Under the pieces are notes generated by a model. The model was given only the letters and a program-made list of their open reading frames with translations, had not been told where the DNA came from and did no database searches. A DNA stretch of 64,000 nt from contig NZ_CP050313.1 of NCBI RefSeq assembly GCF_011765625.1, positions 802,501 through 866,500 on the forward strand, read 5' to 3'. This DNA comes from Shewanella aestuarii (GTDB lineage Bacteria > Pseudomonadota > Gammaproteobacteria > Enterobacterales > Shewanellaceae). Position numbers and translations under genes: made by a program. This document shows, piece by piece, positions 1 to 9,178 of the stretch (positions are counted from its first letter, which is position 1; each line of letters opens with the position of its first letter).

Positions 1-435
1 GCCGCTAAAGCTCGTCAGCAAGGGTCAATGTGTAAGGCCATGCTGATTTTTGCCATTAACTCGCCTTATGACGAACGTCCGGTAAGTCGTAAAGTGGTGA
101 TTCATTTTGCATTGCCAACAAACTCAACTATTGAGTTAAATCAAGCAATGACTGCGGCCGCAGCACAATTGTATTTACAAGGGATTCGCTATTACAAAGT
201 GGGTGTGGGGCTTATTGAGTTAACCCGTGCTGATTATCAACAACTGGACTTGTTTGCTCGCACTCGACATCAACCAGCATTAATGCAGGCATTGGATGGC
301 ATTAATCAGCGTTACGGTCGTGATACCTTATTTTTGGCATCACAAGGTGTTGAGCAAAAGTGGGCAATGCGCCGTGAAATGTTAACACCGCAGTACACAA
401 CCCAATGGCGCTGTGTACCGCATATTAGGTGTTAG
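1..435 (+). CDS. umuC: UmuC, DNA polymerase V catalytic subunit (3' end only)
   Basis: The frame is open from base 1, so only the last 144 codons lie in the window and the start is outside. The visible part matches the C-terminal end of the Y-family translesion polymerase UmuC: the DNA-contacting little-finger region followed by the short DUF4113 tail, which ends in the typical WAMRREMLTPQYTTQW stretch. The catalytic palm domain is not visible. In the family the protein works with processed UmuD' to copy damaged DNA during the SOS response. An upstream umuD is expected but cannot be seen. No terminator is obvious in the 17 bases before the convergent acetyltransferase gene. Confidence 0.9.
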   Translation, partial: AAKARQQGSMCKAMLIFAINSPYDERPVSRKVVIHFALPTNSTIELNQAMTAAAAQLYLQGIRYYKVGVGLIELTRADYQQLDLFARTRHQPALMQALDGINQRYGRDTLFLASQGVEQKWAMRREMLTPQYTTQWRCVPHIRC

Positions 436-452
436 TTTGTTACCTTTTTAAC

Positions 453-901
453 TTACTTGGCTTTTTCTTCAAACATCAAATAGTAGCTTTGCTCCATACC
501 AAGTGCTTTGTAAGTGTGTTGTGCTGTTTGGTTTTCTTGTTCAACATATAATCTAAAGCTGGCTGCATCGCCTTTTTCTGCCGCGAGATCTTTAATGGCT
601 TGATACAATTTGCCATAAATACCTTGGCGACGATTTTGCGGACGAATATATACACTTTGAATCCAATAATACTGGCATGCTCGCCAGTCACTCCATTCAA
701 ATGTCACCATTAATGAGCCAACAATTTCATTATTTATTTCAGCGACTAAGTAAAAACCTCGCTCAGGATGTGTCAATAACCCTCAACGCCTTTGGTTAGG
801 GTAGCAGAATCTAAGGTGAGGTTTTCTGTTTCCATCGCCATTGCTTGGTTAAAGGCAACTAGGGCTGATAAGTCACTTAATTGGCCAGTTCTTATGTTCA
901 T
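453..901 (-). pseudogene. GNAT-family N-acetyltransferase, frameshifted
   Basis: The gene starts at the ATG at 901 and reads as a typical GNAT N-terminus (IRTGQLSDLSALVAFNQAMAMETENLTL) up to about base 783, where it runs into a stop. The rest (LLTHPERGFYLVAE, then the acetyl-CoA-binding RRQGIYGKL region and a C-terminal YKALGMEQSYYLMFEE) continues in another frame down to base 453. One missing base near the run of three C at 780-782 (GGG in the gene) would join the halves as GVEG-LLTHPERGFYL, which matches the usual pattern of this subfamily. Substrate unknown. It is either a real pseudogene or a base-calling error. The downstream piece alone would need a TTG start at 776 and would lack the first beta strand. 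Confidence 0.8.
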
Positions 902-998
902 TTTTATCTCGTTCTGATTAGGAATGTTGCTATCGATATTCGACTAAAGTCTACTATGCTTAGTTAGGTCTCTTTCGTTTTGTATTTGAAGGTGAGTT

Positions 999-1298
999 AT
1001 GGCTAAACATTATCAATTCAGGGTTCATCGGCATCCTACTATAAAATTAACGTTATCACATACTGTCTTGCCAAAACCCATTAATCATCCGCTGCACTTT
1101 TGCCTGACATTATGTAGTTTTGGCCTGTGGGGCATTGTTTGGTGGCGATTAATTTTATTGTCGCGAGGGGAGTCAGGATTTATTAGTGCATTAGATGATG
1201 ATTATTGGAGCTATTTAATTGAACGTGAGCAACCGCCAGCTGCACTTTATCGGATCAATATTGGAAAAGTGAATAATCATGCCCGTTTTGATGCGTGA
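999..1298 (+). CDS. Small conserved-looking membrane protein, function unknown
   Basis: A 99-residue protein starting at an ATG preceded by a GAAGGTGAG ribosome-binding stretch. It has a basic N-terminus, one hydrophobic segment at about residues 33-56 rich in Trp (WGIVWW), and a soluble acidic tail with DDDYWSYL. The layout suggests a single-pass inner-membrane protein. I do not recognise a named family. It stands alone between the convergent end of the acetyltransferase region and the mdh promoter region. No cysteine pair, catalytic motif or signal-peptidase site is evident, so no function is proposed. Confidence 0.6.
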   Translation: MAKHYQFRVHRHPTIKLTLSHTVLPKPINHPLHFCLTLCSFGLWGIVWWRLILLSRGESGFISALDDDYWSYLIEREQPPAALYRINIGKVNNHARFDA

Positions 1299-1542
1299 TT
1301 GAAGTTTGGAATAAATGGGTTCAATAAAGGCTATTTAAACTTGCACTTGCTTGCAATAACTCATAGCGCAAAGTTCTAAAACACTAATTTAAACAGCTGC
1401 GTTACATATGACTTGATTTTAGTAAACACTTATTTACCTTACTCCACCAATGGATAATTGAAATTAGTTCGACATTGCAGTAATGTGACGCCCAAGAAAG
1501 ATAGATCTATGTCACAAACTGCATAAATTGATGGAGATAATT

Positions 1543-2478
1543 ATGAAAGTTGCTGTATTGGGTGCTGCTGGTGGTATCGGCCAGGCTCTAGCTTTATTGT
1601 TAAAAACTCAACTGCCTGCGGGCTCAAAGTTGTCTCTATATGACATCGCGCCTGTTACTCCTGGTGTAGCGGTTGATTTAAGTCATATCCCAACTGACGT
1701 AGAAGTAAAGGGGTTTGCTGGTGAAGATCCGACTGCTGCGCTTGTTGATGCTGACGTAGTGCTAATGTCTGCAGGTGTTGCGCGTAAGCCTGGTATGGAT
1801 CGTTCAGATCTATTCAACATCAATGCTGGCATCGTGCGTAACCTAATGGAAAAAGTGGCTGTAACTTGCCCTAAAGCATTAGTGGGTATTATTACTAACC
1901 CAGTTAATACAACAGTGGCAATTGCTGCTGAAGTATTAAAGAAAGCCGGTGTGTACGACAAAAACCGTTTATTCGGTGTTACCACACTTGACGTTATTCG
2001 TAGCGAAACGTTCATTGCTGAGCTTAAAGGCTTAAATGTTGCTGATGTAAAAGTAAACGTAATTGGCGGCCACAGTGGTGTGACGATTCTTCCATTACTT
2101 TCTCAAGTTGAAGGTGTGACTTTCACTGATGAAGAAGTGGCAGCAATGACGACTCGAATTCAAAATGCTGGTACTGAAGTGGTTGAAGCTAAAGCCGGTG
2201 GCGGTAGCGCAACATTGTCAATGGGCCAAGCGGCATGTCGCTTTGGTTTATCTTTAGTGCGTGGCTTGCAAGGTGAAGCAAACGTGGTTGAATGCGCTTA
2301 TGTCGATGGCGGCAGTGAGCATGCTGAATTCTTCGCACAACCTGTTCTACTAGGTAAAAACGGCGTTGAAAAAGTGCTCCCATATGGCGAAGTTAGCGCA
2401 TTTGAAGCCAATGCACGTGACTCAATGTTAGACACATTAAATGCTGATATTAAACTAGGTGTTGAATTCGTTAAGTAA
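1543..2478 (+). CDS. mdh: Malate dehydrogenase (NAD)
   Basis: Malate dehydrogenase of 311 residues, interconverting malate and oxaloacetate with NAD in the TCA cycle. The Rossmann motif GAAGGIG is at residues 7-13. Substrate-binding and catalytic positions match the Escherichia coli enzyme almost without gaps: ARKPGMDR (about 79-87), NPVN (119-122), the Arg near 153 and the catalytic His in GGHSG (about 177). I chose the ATG at 1543 because the family begins MKVAVLG and a GGAGA ribosome-binding site lies at 1533-1537; an in-frame TTG at 1528 is less likely. The gene is monocistronic with a strong terminator immediately downstream. Unlike in Enterobacteriaceae, no argR is next to it. Confidence 0.97.
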   Translation: MKVAVLGAAGGIGQALALLLKTQLPAGSKLSLYDIAPVTPGVAVDLSHIPTDVEVKGFAGEDPTAALVDADVVLMSAGVARKPGMDRSDLFNINAGIVRNLMEKVAVTCPKALVGIITNPVNTTVAIAAEVLKKAGVYDKNRLFGVTTLDVIRSETFIAELKGLNVADVKVNVIGGHSGVTILPLLSQVEGVTFTDEEVAAMTTRIQNAGTEVVEAKAGGGSATLSMGQAACRFGLSLVRGLQGEANVVECAYVDGGSEHAEFFAQPVLLGKNGVEKVLPYGEVSAFEANARDSMLDTLNADIKLGVEFVK

Positions 2479-2500
2479 TTCAAAGTAGGTTAATGTCATT

Positions 2501-2531
2501 AAAAACGCGAGCTGTTAGCTCGCGTTTTTTT
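2501..2531 (+). terminator. Rho-independent terminator of mdh
   Basis: A stem of AAAAACGCGAGCT and AGCTCGCGTTTTT with a GTT loop, followed by further T residues, starting 22 bases after the mdh stop codon. Confidence 0.9.
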
Positions 2532-2544
2532 ATGCCTAAACTGA

Positions 2545-2694
2545 TCACTTACTGGCAAATTTAAGCTCACGTTTCAGGTGGGCATCGGCGGTCAATGAGT
2601 TTACGAATGTCTTTTGCTGTGCTTTTTTGAATGACAAAAATACTTCATTGAAGAGGAGAGCGTATTTGCTGCAAACATCGCTATTTCTTTCCAT
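2545..2694 (-). CDS. Possible 49-residue small protein
   Basis: An open frame of 49 codons (ATG at 2694, TGA at 2545) fills the space between the mdh and prs terminators. Its product is hydrophilic and Lys-rich with a central NEVFLSFKKAQQKTF segment that could form an amphipathic helix. No convincing ribosome-binding site precedes the ATG, no family is recognised and the frame may be chance. It would be read in the same direction as prs but lies beyond the prs terminator. Confidence 0.2.
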   Translation of the reverse strand: MERNSDVCSKYALLFNEVFLSFKKAQQKTFVNSLTADAHLKRELKFASK

Positions 2695-2708
2695 GATCGC
2701 TATAAACA

Positions 2709-2736
2709 AAAAACGCACTCAGATGAGTGCGTTTTA
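2709..2736 (-). terminator. Rho-independent terminator of the ispE-prs unit
   Basis: An inverted repeat (AAAACGCACT / AGTGCGTTTT) about 22 bases downstream of the prs stop on the minus strand. The minus-strand copy ends in a run of T. Confidence 0.8.
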
Positions 2737-2757
2737 GTGTAGTCAGCTAACCACTAT

Positions 2758-3705
2758 TTAGTGACGAAACATTGCAGAGATAGACTCTTCGTTGCTCACA
2801 CGGCGGATCGCTTCAGCGAGTACTGCAGACATGGTTAATTGTGATACTTTACCCACTTTAAGCATTTCAGGGCTTAATGGAACAGTGTCAGTCACAATCA
2901 CTTCATCGATAACTGAATTAGCGATGTTTTCAGCGGCATTACCCGAGAATACAGGGTGAGTTGCATAAGCAAATACACGATTTGCGCCATGCTCTTTTAA
3001 TGCTTCAGCCGCTTTACATAAGGTGCCACCAGTGTCGATCATATCGTCAACGATAATACAATCGCGACCTTGAACATCACCAATGATATGCATCACTTGG
3101 GCAACGTTTGCTTGAGGGCGACGTTTGTCGATAATCGCTAAATCAGAATCATCTAATAATTTAGCAACCGCACGAGCACGTACAACACCACCAATATCTG
3201 GTGATACAACAACTGGGTTGTCTAGTTTCTTTGCTAACATATCTTCAAGTAACACTGGGCTACCAAATACGTTGTCTACTGGAACGTCAAAGAAACCTTG
3301 AATTTGCTCAGCATGTAAATCACAAGTAAGAACGCGATCAACACCTACACTTGATAAGAAGTCGGCAACTACTTTAGCGGTAATAGGTACACGAGCACTA
3401 CGAACGCGACGGTCTTGGCGAGCATAACCAAAATAAGGGATAACAGCAGTGATACGACCAGCTGAAGCGCGACGTAGCGCATCAACCATAACGATCAATT
3501 CCATAAGGTTATCATTGGTAGGCGCACAAGTAGATTGAATGATAAATACATCCGCACCACGTACGTTTTCATTAATTTGAACACTGATTTCACCGTCGCT
3601 GAAACGGCCTACAACTGCGTCGCCAAGTTTGCAAAATAAACGATCGGCAATCTTTTCGGCTAGATTTGGGGTGGCGTTACCAGCAAAGAGCTTGATGTCG
3701 GGCAC
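2758..3705 (-). CDS. prs: Ribose-phosphate pyrophosphokinase (PRPP synthetase)
   Basis: Makes phosphoribosyl pyrophosphate from ribose-5-phosphate and ATP for nucleotide, His and Trp synthesis. The product from the GTG at 3705 is 315 residues, the usual class I length, and begins [17 protein letters not shown] as in homologues. Visible motifs include YARQDRR (ATP binding), the PRPP-synthetase signature [18 protein letters not shown], and the PRPP loop [10 protein letters not shown]. The GTG has a GAGG ribosome-binding site; an in-frame ATG at 3762 would add 19 residues not usual in the family. It follows ispE on the same strand with 68 bases between, so the two are probably cotranscribed with lolB. 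Confidence 0.96.
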   Translation of the reverse strand: MPDIKLFAGNATPNLAEKIADRLFCKLGDAVVGRFSDGEISVQINENVRGADVFIIQSTCAPTNDNLMELIVMVDALRRASAGRITAVIPYFGYARQDRRVRSARVPITAKVVADFLSSVGVDRVLTCDLHAEQIQGFFDVPVDNVFGSPVLLEDMLAKKLDNPVVVSPDIGGVVRARAVAKLLDDSDLAIIDKRRPQANVAQVMHIIGDVQGRDCIIVDDMIDTGGTLCKAAEALKEHGANRVFAYATHPVFSGNAAENIANSVIDEVIVTDTVPLSPEMLKVGKVSQLTMSAVLAEAIRRVSNEESISAMFRH

Positions 3706-3773
3706 TTTATGAACCTCAGGTGTTTGCTTAAAATTAGTGGCTAAGTCAATACGTGTTTTCATAAACTGTTGAC

Positions 3774-4646
3774 TTAGAAGATTGTTTCAGAGCTTTCAAG
3801 CCGTGCCAGTAATGGCGACGTATTGAGCCCTTTTGCGACAAAAGCTTTCATACCAGCAGGTAATTTTGCTAATACATCAAGCGCTTGTTGCGAATGCTTG
3901 AACTCCCCAAACACACAAGCGCCTGTTCCGGTCATTCTCGACGGCGCATATTCTACCAGCCAGTTTAAGGCATTGGCAACTTGAGGGTATTGTTTGATCA
4001 CTAAGTTTTGACAATCATTTGACCAAGGTTTGGACAGTAAAGTGTCCAGTGAGAGTTTGGGGGTATTACGAGGTAAGTCGGCATGTTGGAAGATAGCTTG
4101 GGTTGATACATGCGCATCAGGTACGATAACCAAGTACCAAAGTTCGGCCGGTTTTACCGGTTGTAACTTTTCACCAACTCCTTCGGCGAAAGCCGCTAAC
4201 CCATTGATAAACACTGGTACATCAGCACCTAGCGCGAGTCCAATCTCAACCAACTTAGATAATGGTAAATCGGTTTTCCAAAGTGAATTTAACGCGACTA
4301 ATGTGGTAGCTGCGTCTGAAGAACCGCCTCCTAAACCACCGCCCATAGGCAGTAATTTGTCGAGCCAAATATCAGCACCGCCAGGAAATTGCGTATATCG
4401 TTTTAATGATTTTGCTGCTTTTAGAATTAAGTTATCGCTGTCAGGGACAGAATCAGCCATATTCGAGTGTAAACGAATTTCAGGTGTCTCGGTAACATGA
4501 AAATCTAAGTAGTCACAATGATCGATGAACTGAAATAAGGTTTGTAATTCATGATAACCATCATGACGACGTCCTGTGATATGTAAGAATAAATTTAATT
4601 TAGCAGGAGCAGGCCAGCTTTTTGATATGGGAAGTTTTGTTTTCAA
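3774..4646 (-). CDS. ispE: 4-diphosphocytidyl-2-C-methyl-D-erythritol kinase
   Basis: Kinase of the methylerythritol phosphate (MEP) isoprenoid pathway, phosphorylating CDP-methylerythritol at the 2-OH. The 290-residue product has the GHMP-kinase layout: an N-terminal [23 protein letters not shown] block (about residues 12-34) and the glycine-rich ATP loop [14 protein letters not shown] at 100-113. A C-terminal [11 protein letters not shown] motif follows. Only one base separates it from lolB upstream, consistent with the conserved lolB-ispE-prs order of gammaproteobacteria. Its product route feeds the octaprenyl and undecaprenyl carriers made by IspB-type enzymes elsewhere in the window. Confidence 0.96.
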   Translation of the reverse strand: MKTKLPISKSWPAPAKLNLFLHITGRRHDGYHELQTLFQFIDHCDYLDFHVTETPEIRLHSNMADSVPDSDNLILKAAKSLKRYTQFPGGADIWLDKLLPMGGGLGGGSSDAATTLVALNSLWKTDLPLSKLVEIGLALGADVPVFINGLAAFAEGVGEKLQPVKPAELWYLVIVPDAHVSTQAIFQHADLPRNTPKLSLDTLLSKPWSNDCQNLVIKQYPQVANALNWLVEYAPSRMTGTGACVFGEFKHSQQALDVLAKLPAGMKAFVAKGLNTSPLLARLESSETIF

Positions 4647-4647
4647 T

Positions 4648-5268
4648 TTACTTTCCTGTAGTTAACTGTGGCGTCAATGCCTGCCATTGGTTGGTTTGAA
4701 TTTTAATTTGTACATCTGCACGCTCAATTTTGAGTTGCTTAGGCACCATTGCGCCACTTTGTTGCTGCCAGCTGATAAACTCGACTATCCAGTCTGCTTG
4801 CTCATCGGTGCTAATCAGCTGCTTCACTTTGCCTTGTGAATTATAGCTAACAACGTCATCGTTGCTGCTTATTTGACCGGTTATCCAGAGGGGAAGTTTG
4901 TTAAATGGGATAGTGATCCCACTTATTCCTTCTAATAAGTTTTGCGCATCGCGATCATGATAGGTTTTCCCATCCACTTCGAGTGATGCCATACCTTGAG
5001 TATTTTTGAGAGTAAGCACATTTGTACCCAGTACAGTGGTTAGGCGTAATTCATTACCTTGGGTATGATGGAACCAATATAAGTTAGTGCTAAACTTGTC
5101 ACTGGATGATTTAATGGATATTTTTCCCTGTATTTCCCAGTTATTAGCAAGGCTAGCATCGCTAACCTCAACAGGTTGGTATGTCGGTGAAGGTAAGCTT
5201 GTACAGGCACTGAATAGCAAGATGATACAAATTGCCATTGAATATTTTATCTGAGAAAAACGCAACAA
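4648..5268 (-). CDS. lolB: Outer-membrane lipoprotein insertion protein LolB
   Basis: LolB receives lipoproteins from the periplasmic carrier LolA and inserts them into the outer membrane. The 206-residue precursor has a hydrophobic signal (about residues 11-21) ending in the lipobox FSAC, giving lipidated Cys22. The mature part has the LolA/LolB half-barrel pattern with [11 protein letters not shown] near its start and [15 protein letters not shown] near its end. An ATG ten codons later (residue 11) would also give a functional signal peptide. It is first gene of the lolB-ispE-prs unit and divergent from hemA, the classical arrangement. Confidence 0.93.
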   Translation of the reverse strand: MLRFSQIKYSMAICIILLFSACTSLPSPTYQPVEVSDASLANNWEIQGKISIKSSSDKFSTNLYWFHHTQGNELRLTTVLGTNVLTLKNTQGMASLEVDGKTYHDRDAQNLLEGISGITIPFNKLPLWITGQISSNDDVVSYNSQGKVKQLISTDEQADWIVEFISWQQQSGAMVPKQLKIERADVQIKIQTNQWQALTPQLTTGK

Positions 5269-5403
5269 GTGATGCTCGTCAGTATGTAGATGATGCCACC
5301 ATAATACTGGTCAAACTGATTGTTGTAAAAATGCTTTTTGCTATACAGTTTTAAGATGCTGTAACAATAAAGAAAAAATTAGATATATATTCGGTTTTGT
5401 TAA

Positions 5404-5425
5404 CCCAATTGTGTTTTTAATTGGG
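5404..5425. promoter_or_regulatory. Dyad in the lolB-hemA divergent promoter region
   Basis: A seven-base inverted repeat, CCCAATT and AATTGGG, separated by eight bases, sits about 57 bases before the hemA start and 136 bases before lolB. It is placed where an operator would act on hemA transcription, but no regulator can be assigned. Confidence 0.3.
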
Positions 5426-5481
5426 CTGATTAAGTAGAATAGCCTAATTAACGATACCGAGAAGAACTTAGAACGAGTCAG

Positions 5482-6732
5482 ATGAGCCTAGTAGCAATCG
5501 GGATAAACCATAAAACCGCCACGGTAGATTTACGTGAAAAAGTTGCTTTTTCACCAGATCGCATACACGAAGCAATGAAAAGCTTAGCCAGTCGCACTCG
5601 TACTGGTGAAGCCGTTATTGTGTCGACTTGTAACCGTACAGAATTATATTGCAATAATGCGGAACAAGCGGACATTATTGAGTGGTTGCAAGATTACCAT
5701 GGCTTGACTCATGATGAATTAATGCCTTGTATCTATGCTTATGAAGACCAAGTAGCGGTCAAGCATCTAATGAGGGTGTCGTCAGGACTGGACTCGTTAG
5801 TGTTAGGTGAGCCACAAATTCTCGGCCAGGTTAAACAAGCTTTTGTTAAAGCCAAAGAGGCGGGAACTACCGCTGTTACTATTGATCGTCTTTTCCAAAA
5901 TACTTTCTCAGTTGCTAAAAAAGTACGCACCGAGACAGAAATTGGAGCTGCGGCCGTATCTGTAGCATTTGCTGCCGTGAGTATGGCAAAACATATTTTC
6001 TCTAGTCTTCGTAGTACTAAGGTGTTACTGATTGGCGCGGGCGAAACCATTGAATTAGTTGCAAAACACTTAAAAGATAATGGTGTTGACTCTATGGTTG
6101 TGGCAAACCGTACAATTGAGCGTGCTCAAGCCATGTGTGAAGAGTTTAATGCAACGGCAATTACCCTGTCGCAAATTCCAGACTATCTTGCTAATGCAGA
6201 TATTGTGATATCCTCTACCGCGAGTCCTTTGCCTATTTTGGGTAAAGGCATGGTTGAAAAGGCACTAAAACAACGTCGCCACCAACCTATGTTATTGGTT
6301 GATATTGCAGTACCAAGAGATATTGAAGCAGAAGTCGGTGAGTTAGACGACGCTTTCCTTTATACTGTTGACGATTTGCATAGTATCATTGAACAGAATA
6401 TGGCTTCACGTAAGGAAGCCGCCGAGCAAGCAGAATTAATAACTGAAGAACACTCGCATGTTTTCATGGAATGGGTGCGTTCTTTAGAGTCTGTAGACAG
6501 TATTCGTGAGTATCGCAGCCAAAGTGTGGCAATTAAAGATGAGTTAGTAGAACGAGCCTTGAACAAACTCGCTCAAGGTAGCGACTGCGAACAAGTGTTA
6601 TTGGAGTTAGCGAATAGGTTAACTAATCGTCTGATCCATGCCCCCACTCAAGCGTTAACGGCAGCAAGCCGTCAAGGTGATTTGAATACGTTAGGACAGT
6701 TAAGAGTTGCGCTCGGATTAGATAAAAACTAA
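5482..6732 (+). CDS. hemA: Glutamyl-tRNA reductase
   Basis: Catalyses NADPH-dependent reduction of glutamyl-tRNA(Glu) to glutamate-1-semialdehyde, the first committed step of C5-pathway heme synthesis. The 416-residue product has the catalytic Cys50 in [10 protein letters not shown], the [19 protein letters not shown] block, an NADPH-binding GAGET segment near residue 189, and a C-terminal dimerisation helix. The N-terminus [13 protein letters not shown] fits the family. It heads the hemA-prfA-prmC-sirB2-sirB1-kdsA gene string, with 14 bases to prfA. Confidence 0.97.
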   Translation: MSLVAIGINHKTATVDLREKVAFSPDRIHEAMKSLASRTRTGEAVIVSTCNRTELYCNNAEQADIIEWLQDYHGLTHDELMPCIYAYEDQVAVKHLMRVSSGLDSLVLGEPQILGQVKQAFVKAKEAGTTAVTIDRLFQNTFSVAKKVRTETEIGAAAVSVAFAAVSMAKHIFSSLRSTKVLLIGAGETIELVAKHLKDNGVDSMVVANRTIERAQAMCEEFNATAITLSQIPDYLANADIVISSTASPLPILGKGMVEKALKQRRHQPMLLVDIAVPRDIEAEVGELDDAFLYTVDDLHSIIEQNMASRKEAAEQAELITEEHSHVFMEWVRSLESVDSIREYRSQSVAIKDELVERALNKLAQGSDCEQVLLELANRLTNRLIHAPTQALTAASRQGDLNTLGQLRVALGLDKN

Positions 6733-6746
6733 GGTTAGCGAGCTAA

Positions 6747-7832
6747 ATGAAAGAATCCGTTATCCGCAAGCTTGAAGGCTTGCTTGAACGTAATGAAGAA
6801 GTATTGGCATTATTATCAGATGCTAGCGTGATTGCGGATCAAGACCGCTTTCGCACCCTTTCTAAAGAGTATTCTCAACTTGAAGACGTCGTAAAAGGCT
6901 TTAAGGCTTTTCAACAAGCGCAGGAAGACTTGGCGTCAGCCAAAGACATGCTTGAAGAAGATGACGCAGAAATGCGTGAAATGGCTCAAGAAGAAATGAA
7001 AGCGGCTAAACTCGTATTAGCCCGTTTAGAAGACGAACTTCAAATTCTATTACTACCAAAAGATCCTAACGACGATACCAATGCGTTTATGGAGATTCGT
7101 GCTGGTGCCGGTGGCGATGAGGCCGCTATTTTTGCTGGCGATTTATATCGCATGTATAGCAAATATGCAGAAGCCAACCGCTGGCAGATGGAAATCATGA
7201 ACGTCAATGAAGGTGAACATGGTGGTTATAAAGAAATCATTGTTAAAGTTAGCGGTGAAGGTGTTTACGGCAAATTAAAATATGAGTCAGGTGGACATCG
7301 TGTACAACGTGTGCCTGAAACTGAATCTCAAGGTCGTGTGCACACATCGGCGTGTACTGTGGTTGTGATGCATGAAGTACCAGAAGCTGAAGCTATTTCA
7401 ATCAATCCTGCCGACTTAAAAGTAGATACTTTCCGTGCATCAGGTGCCGGTGGGCAGCACGTAAACAAAACCGATTCCGCTATTCGAATAACGCATATCC
7501 CAACCGGGATTATTGTGGAATGCCAAGATCAACGCTCACAGCACAAAAACCGTGCTCAAGCGATGAGTGTGCTTGCTGCTCGAATTCAAGCTGTTGAGGA
7601 TGAAAAGCGCCGTAGCGAAGAAGAATCTACTCGCCGCAGTCTTGTGGCAAGTGGTGATCGTTCTGAGCGTATTCGTACATACAATTACCCTCAAGGTCGT
7701 GTCAGTGATCACCGCATCAATTTAACCTTATATCGGTTAAATGAAGTGATGGAAGGTGATTTAGACGCACTACTTGAGCCGATCATGCAAGAGCACCAAG
7801 CAGATTTATTAGCCGCGCTATCAGGCGACTAA
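6747..7832 (+). CDS. prfA: Peptide chain release factor 1
   Basis: Release factor 1 recognises UAA and UAG and triggers peptidyl-tRNA hydrolysis on the ribosome. In the 361-residue product the stop-codon-reading tripeptide of the PxT type is PET at 190-192, within [11 protein letters not shown]. The catalytic GGQ loop is at 235-237, within SGAGGQHVN. The glutamine of GGQ is the methylation target of PrmC, encoded nine bases downstream. Length and motif order are normal. Its frame ends at TAA, directly followed by an AAGGA ribosome-binding site for prmC. Confidence 0.97.
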   Translation: MKESVIRKLEGLLERNEEVLALLSDASVIADQDRFRTLSKEYSQLEDVVKGFKAFQQAQEDLASAKDMLEEDDAEMREMAQEEMKAAKLVLARLEDELQILLLPKDPNDDTNAFMEIRAGAGGDEAAIFAGDLYRMYSKYAEANRWQMEIMNVNEGEHGGYKEIIVKVSGEGVYGKLKYESGGHRVQRVPETESQGRVHTSACTVVVMHEVPEAEAISINPADLKVDTFRASGAGGQHVNKTDSAIRITHIPTGIIVECQDQRSQHKNRAQAMSVLAARIQAVEDEKRRSEEESTRRSLVASGDRSERIRTYNYPQGRVSDHRINLTLYRLNEVMEGDLDALLEPIMQEHQADLLAALSGD

Positions 7833-7841
7833 GGATAAACT

Positions 7842-8695
7842 TTGCCTCAGTCTTCATATTCGACTATCGCAGAAGCCCTGCAATGGGCTTACTCGCAATT
7901 AGCTGCTACCTCTGAATCTGCACATGTAGATGCTGAGGCTTTGCTTGTGCATTGTTTAAACAAAACTCGGAGCTTTTTATATACTTGGCCTGAGCGTACC
8001 TTAAGTGTTGAGCAATTTAACCATTTTCAAGCTATGGTAAAAAAGCGTCAGAAAGGTATGCCAGTTGCGCATATTATTGGTGAGCGTGAGTTTTGGTCGT
8101 TACCATTTATTGTTAATGAATCAACCTTGATACCCAGACCTGATACTGAAATTTTGGTTGAGACGGCTTTAAATCTCAATTTACGTTTTAATGCCAGAGT
8201 GTTGGATTTGGGTACAGGTACAGGTGCTATTGCGTTATCGCTTGCCCATGAAAAACCAAAATGGCGCATTACCGCAATTGATAAAGTGCCAGAGGCGGTT
8301 GAGTTAGCGATTGCTAATCGTAAAAACTTACAATTAGAGCATGTTGAAATCATGCAATCAGATTGGTTTAGTGCGGTTAAACATCGTGATTTTGACTTAA
8401 TCGTATCTAATCCCCCTATATTGATGAGCAAGATGAGCATCTTAATTTGGGTGATGTTCGCTTTGAACCTCAAAGTGCCTTAACCGCTGCTGAAGAAGGT
8501 TATGCCGACTTATATCATATTGCAGATAAAGCGCGTGAGCATCTGTTACCCGGTGGCTATTTGTTACTGGAACATGGTTACCAGCAAGCATTAAAAGTCC
8601 GTCAAAAATTGATTGAACTAGGCTATCAAAATGTCGCAACGGTAAGGGATTTTGGTAGTAACGATCGTTGTACTATTGGCACGTGGATTCAATAA
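7842..8695 (+). pseudogene. prmC: PrmC, release factor glutamine methyltransferase, frameshifted at the NPPY motif
   Basis: PrmC methylates the GGQ glutamine of release factors. The frame starts at a TTG (7842) with an AAGGA site seven bases upstream. It carries the helical N-domain, IPRPDTEILVE and the SAM-binding LDLGTGTGAIAL (about residues 121-132). At 8412-8419 the sequence reads AATCCCCCTATATT. This breaks the catalytic NPPY after NPP, and a stop follows at 8481-8483. One extra T after 8417 would give NPPYIDEQDEHLN and join the remaining 92 or so residues, ending TIGTWIQ at 8695. Because prmC loss is severely harmful in Escherichia coli, a one-base sequencing deletion beside the C run is the simplest explanation; a true mutation or recoding is possible. 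Confidence 0.88.
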
Positions 8696-8710
8696 TCATA
8701 TCTATTGGAC

Positions 8711-8752
8711 GCCGCTAGTTTACTTGGTAAACTAGCGGCTATTTTGTTTTTG
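8711..8752 (+). terminator. Hairpin terminator between prmC and sirB2
   Basis: A perfect 12-base stem GCCGCTAGTTTA (8711-8722) and TAAACTAGCGGC (8728-8739) with a five-base loop, followed by TATTTTGTTTTTG. It suggests that hemA-prfA-prmC and sirB2-sirB1 are at least partly separate transcripts. Confidence 0.85.
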
Positions 8753-8772
8753 CCCAATTGAGAAAAATAATA

Positions 8773-9168
8773 ATGGAAACGTTTTATAGTTTATACCCAG
8801 CAGTGAAGCATACGCATTTGATGTTTGTTGCATTAAGCGTGGCTTTTTTTGTACTGCGTTTTGGATTGCATTTACGTCAATCACCACTGATGGAAAGAAA
8901 GTTTCTTAAAGTGGCACCTCATGTAATTGATACTTTCTTATTAGTGTCAGGCTTTACACTTTGTTTTATGATCAAGCAGTATCCATTTGTGGATCCATGG
9001 ATGACTGAAAAAATCATCTGTGTCATCGCATATATTGCATTAGGGATCATGGCACTCAAGTCAAACCGTAATAAACTGTTTAAGTTTTTTGCCTTTATGG
9101 GGGCAATCGGTTGGCTAGTGTTAGCGGCCAAGCTGGCTCATTTTAAACAAGTTGTATTAATGGGTTAG
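8773..9168 (+). CDS. sirB2: SirB2-family inner-membrane protein
   Basis: A 131-residue hydrophobic protein with about four membrane segments, matching the SirB2/YchQ family by its YPAVKHTHLMFVALSVAFFVLRFGL opening and KIICVIAYIALGIMALK stretch. The molecular role of the family is not established. I use the ATG at 8773 rather than a TTG at 8758; a GAGA stretch at 8760-8763 is a modest ribosome-binding site. It sits between prmC and sirB1 exactly as ychQ does between prmC and ychA in Escherichia coli, and only ten bases separate it from sirB1. Confidence 0.85.
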   Translation: METFYSLYPAVKHTHLMFVALSVAFFVLRFGLHLRQSPLMERKFLKVAPHVIDTFLLVSGFTLCFMIKQYPFVDPWMTEKIICVIAYIALGIMALKSNRNKLFKFFAFMGAIGWLVLAAKLAHFKQVVLMG

Positions 9169-9178
9169 TAGATTTTTA

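Noticed and set aside
1683..2015. A 110-codon frame antisense to mdh.
   Set aside because: Opposite-strand frame inside a highly conserved enzyme gene; no ribosome-binding site and no family resemblance.
4030..4500. A 156-codon frame antisense to ispE.
   Set aside because: Shadow of the codon bias of ispE on the other strand; product is low-complexity and unlike any family.
8412..8418. Programmed -1 ribosomal frameshifting in prmC.
   Set aside because: A -1 shift on CCC-CCT restores the right protein, but the site is not a good slippery heptamer and no downstream pseudoknot stands out; a missing base explains it better. Kept only as an alternative.
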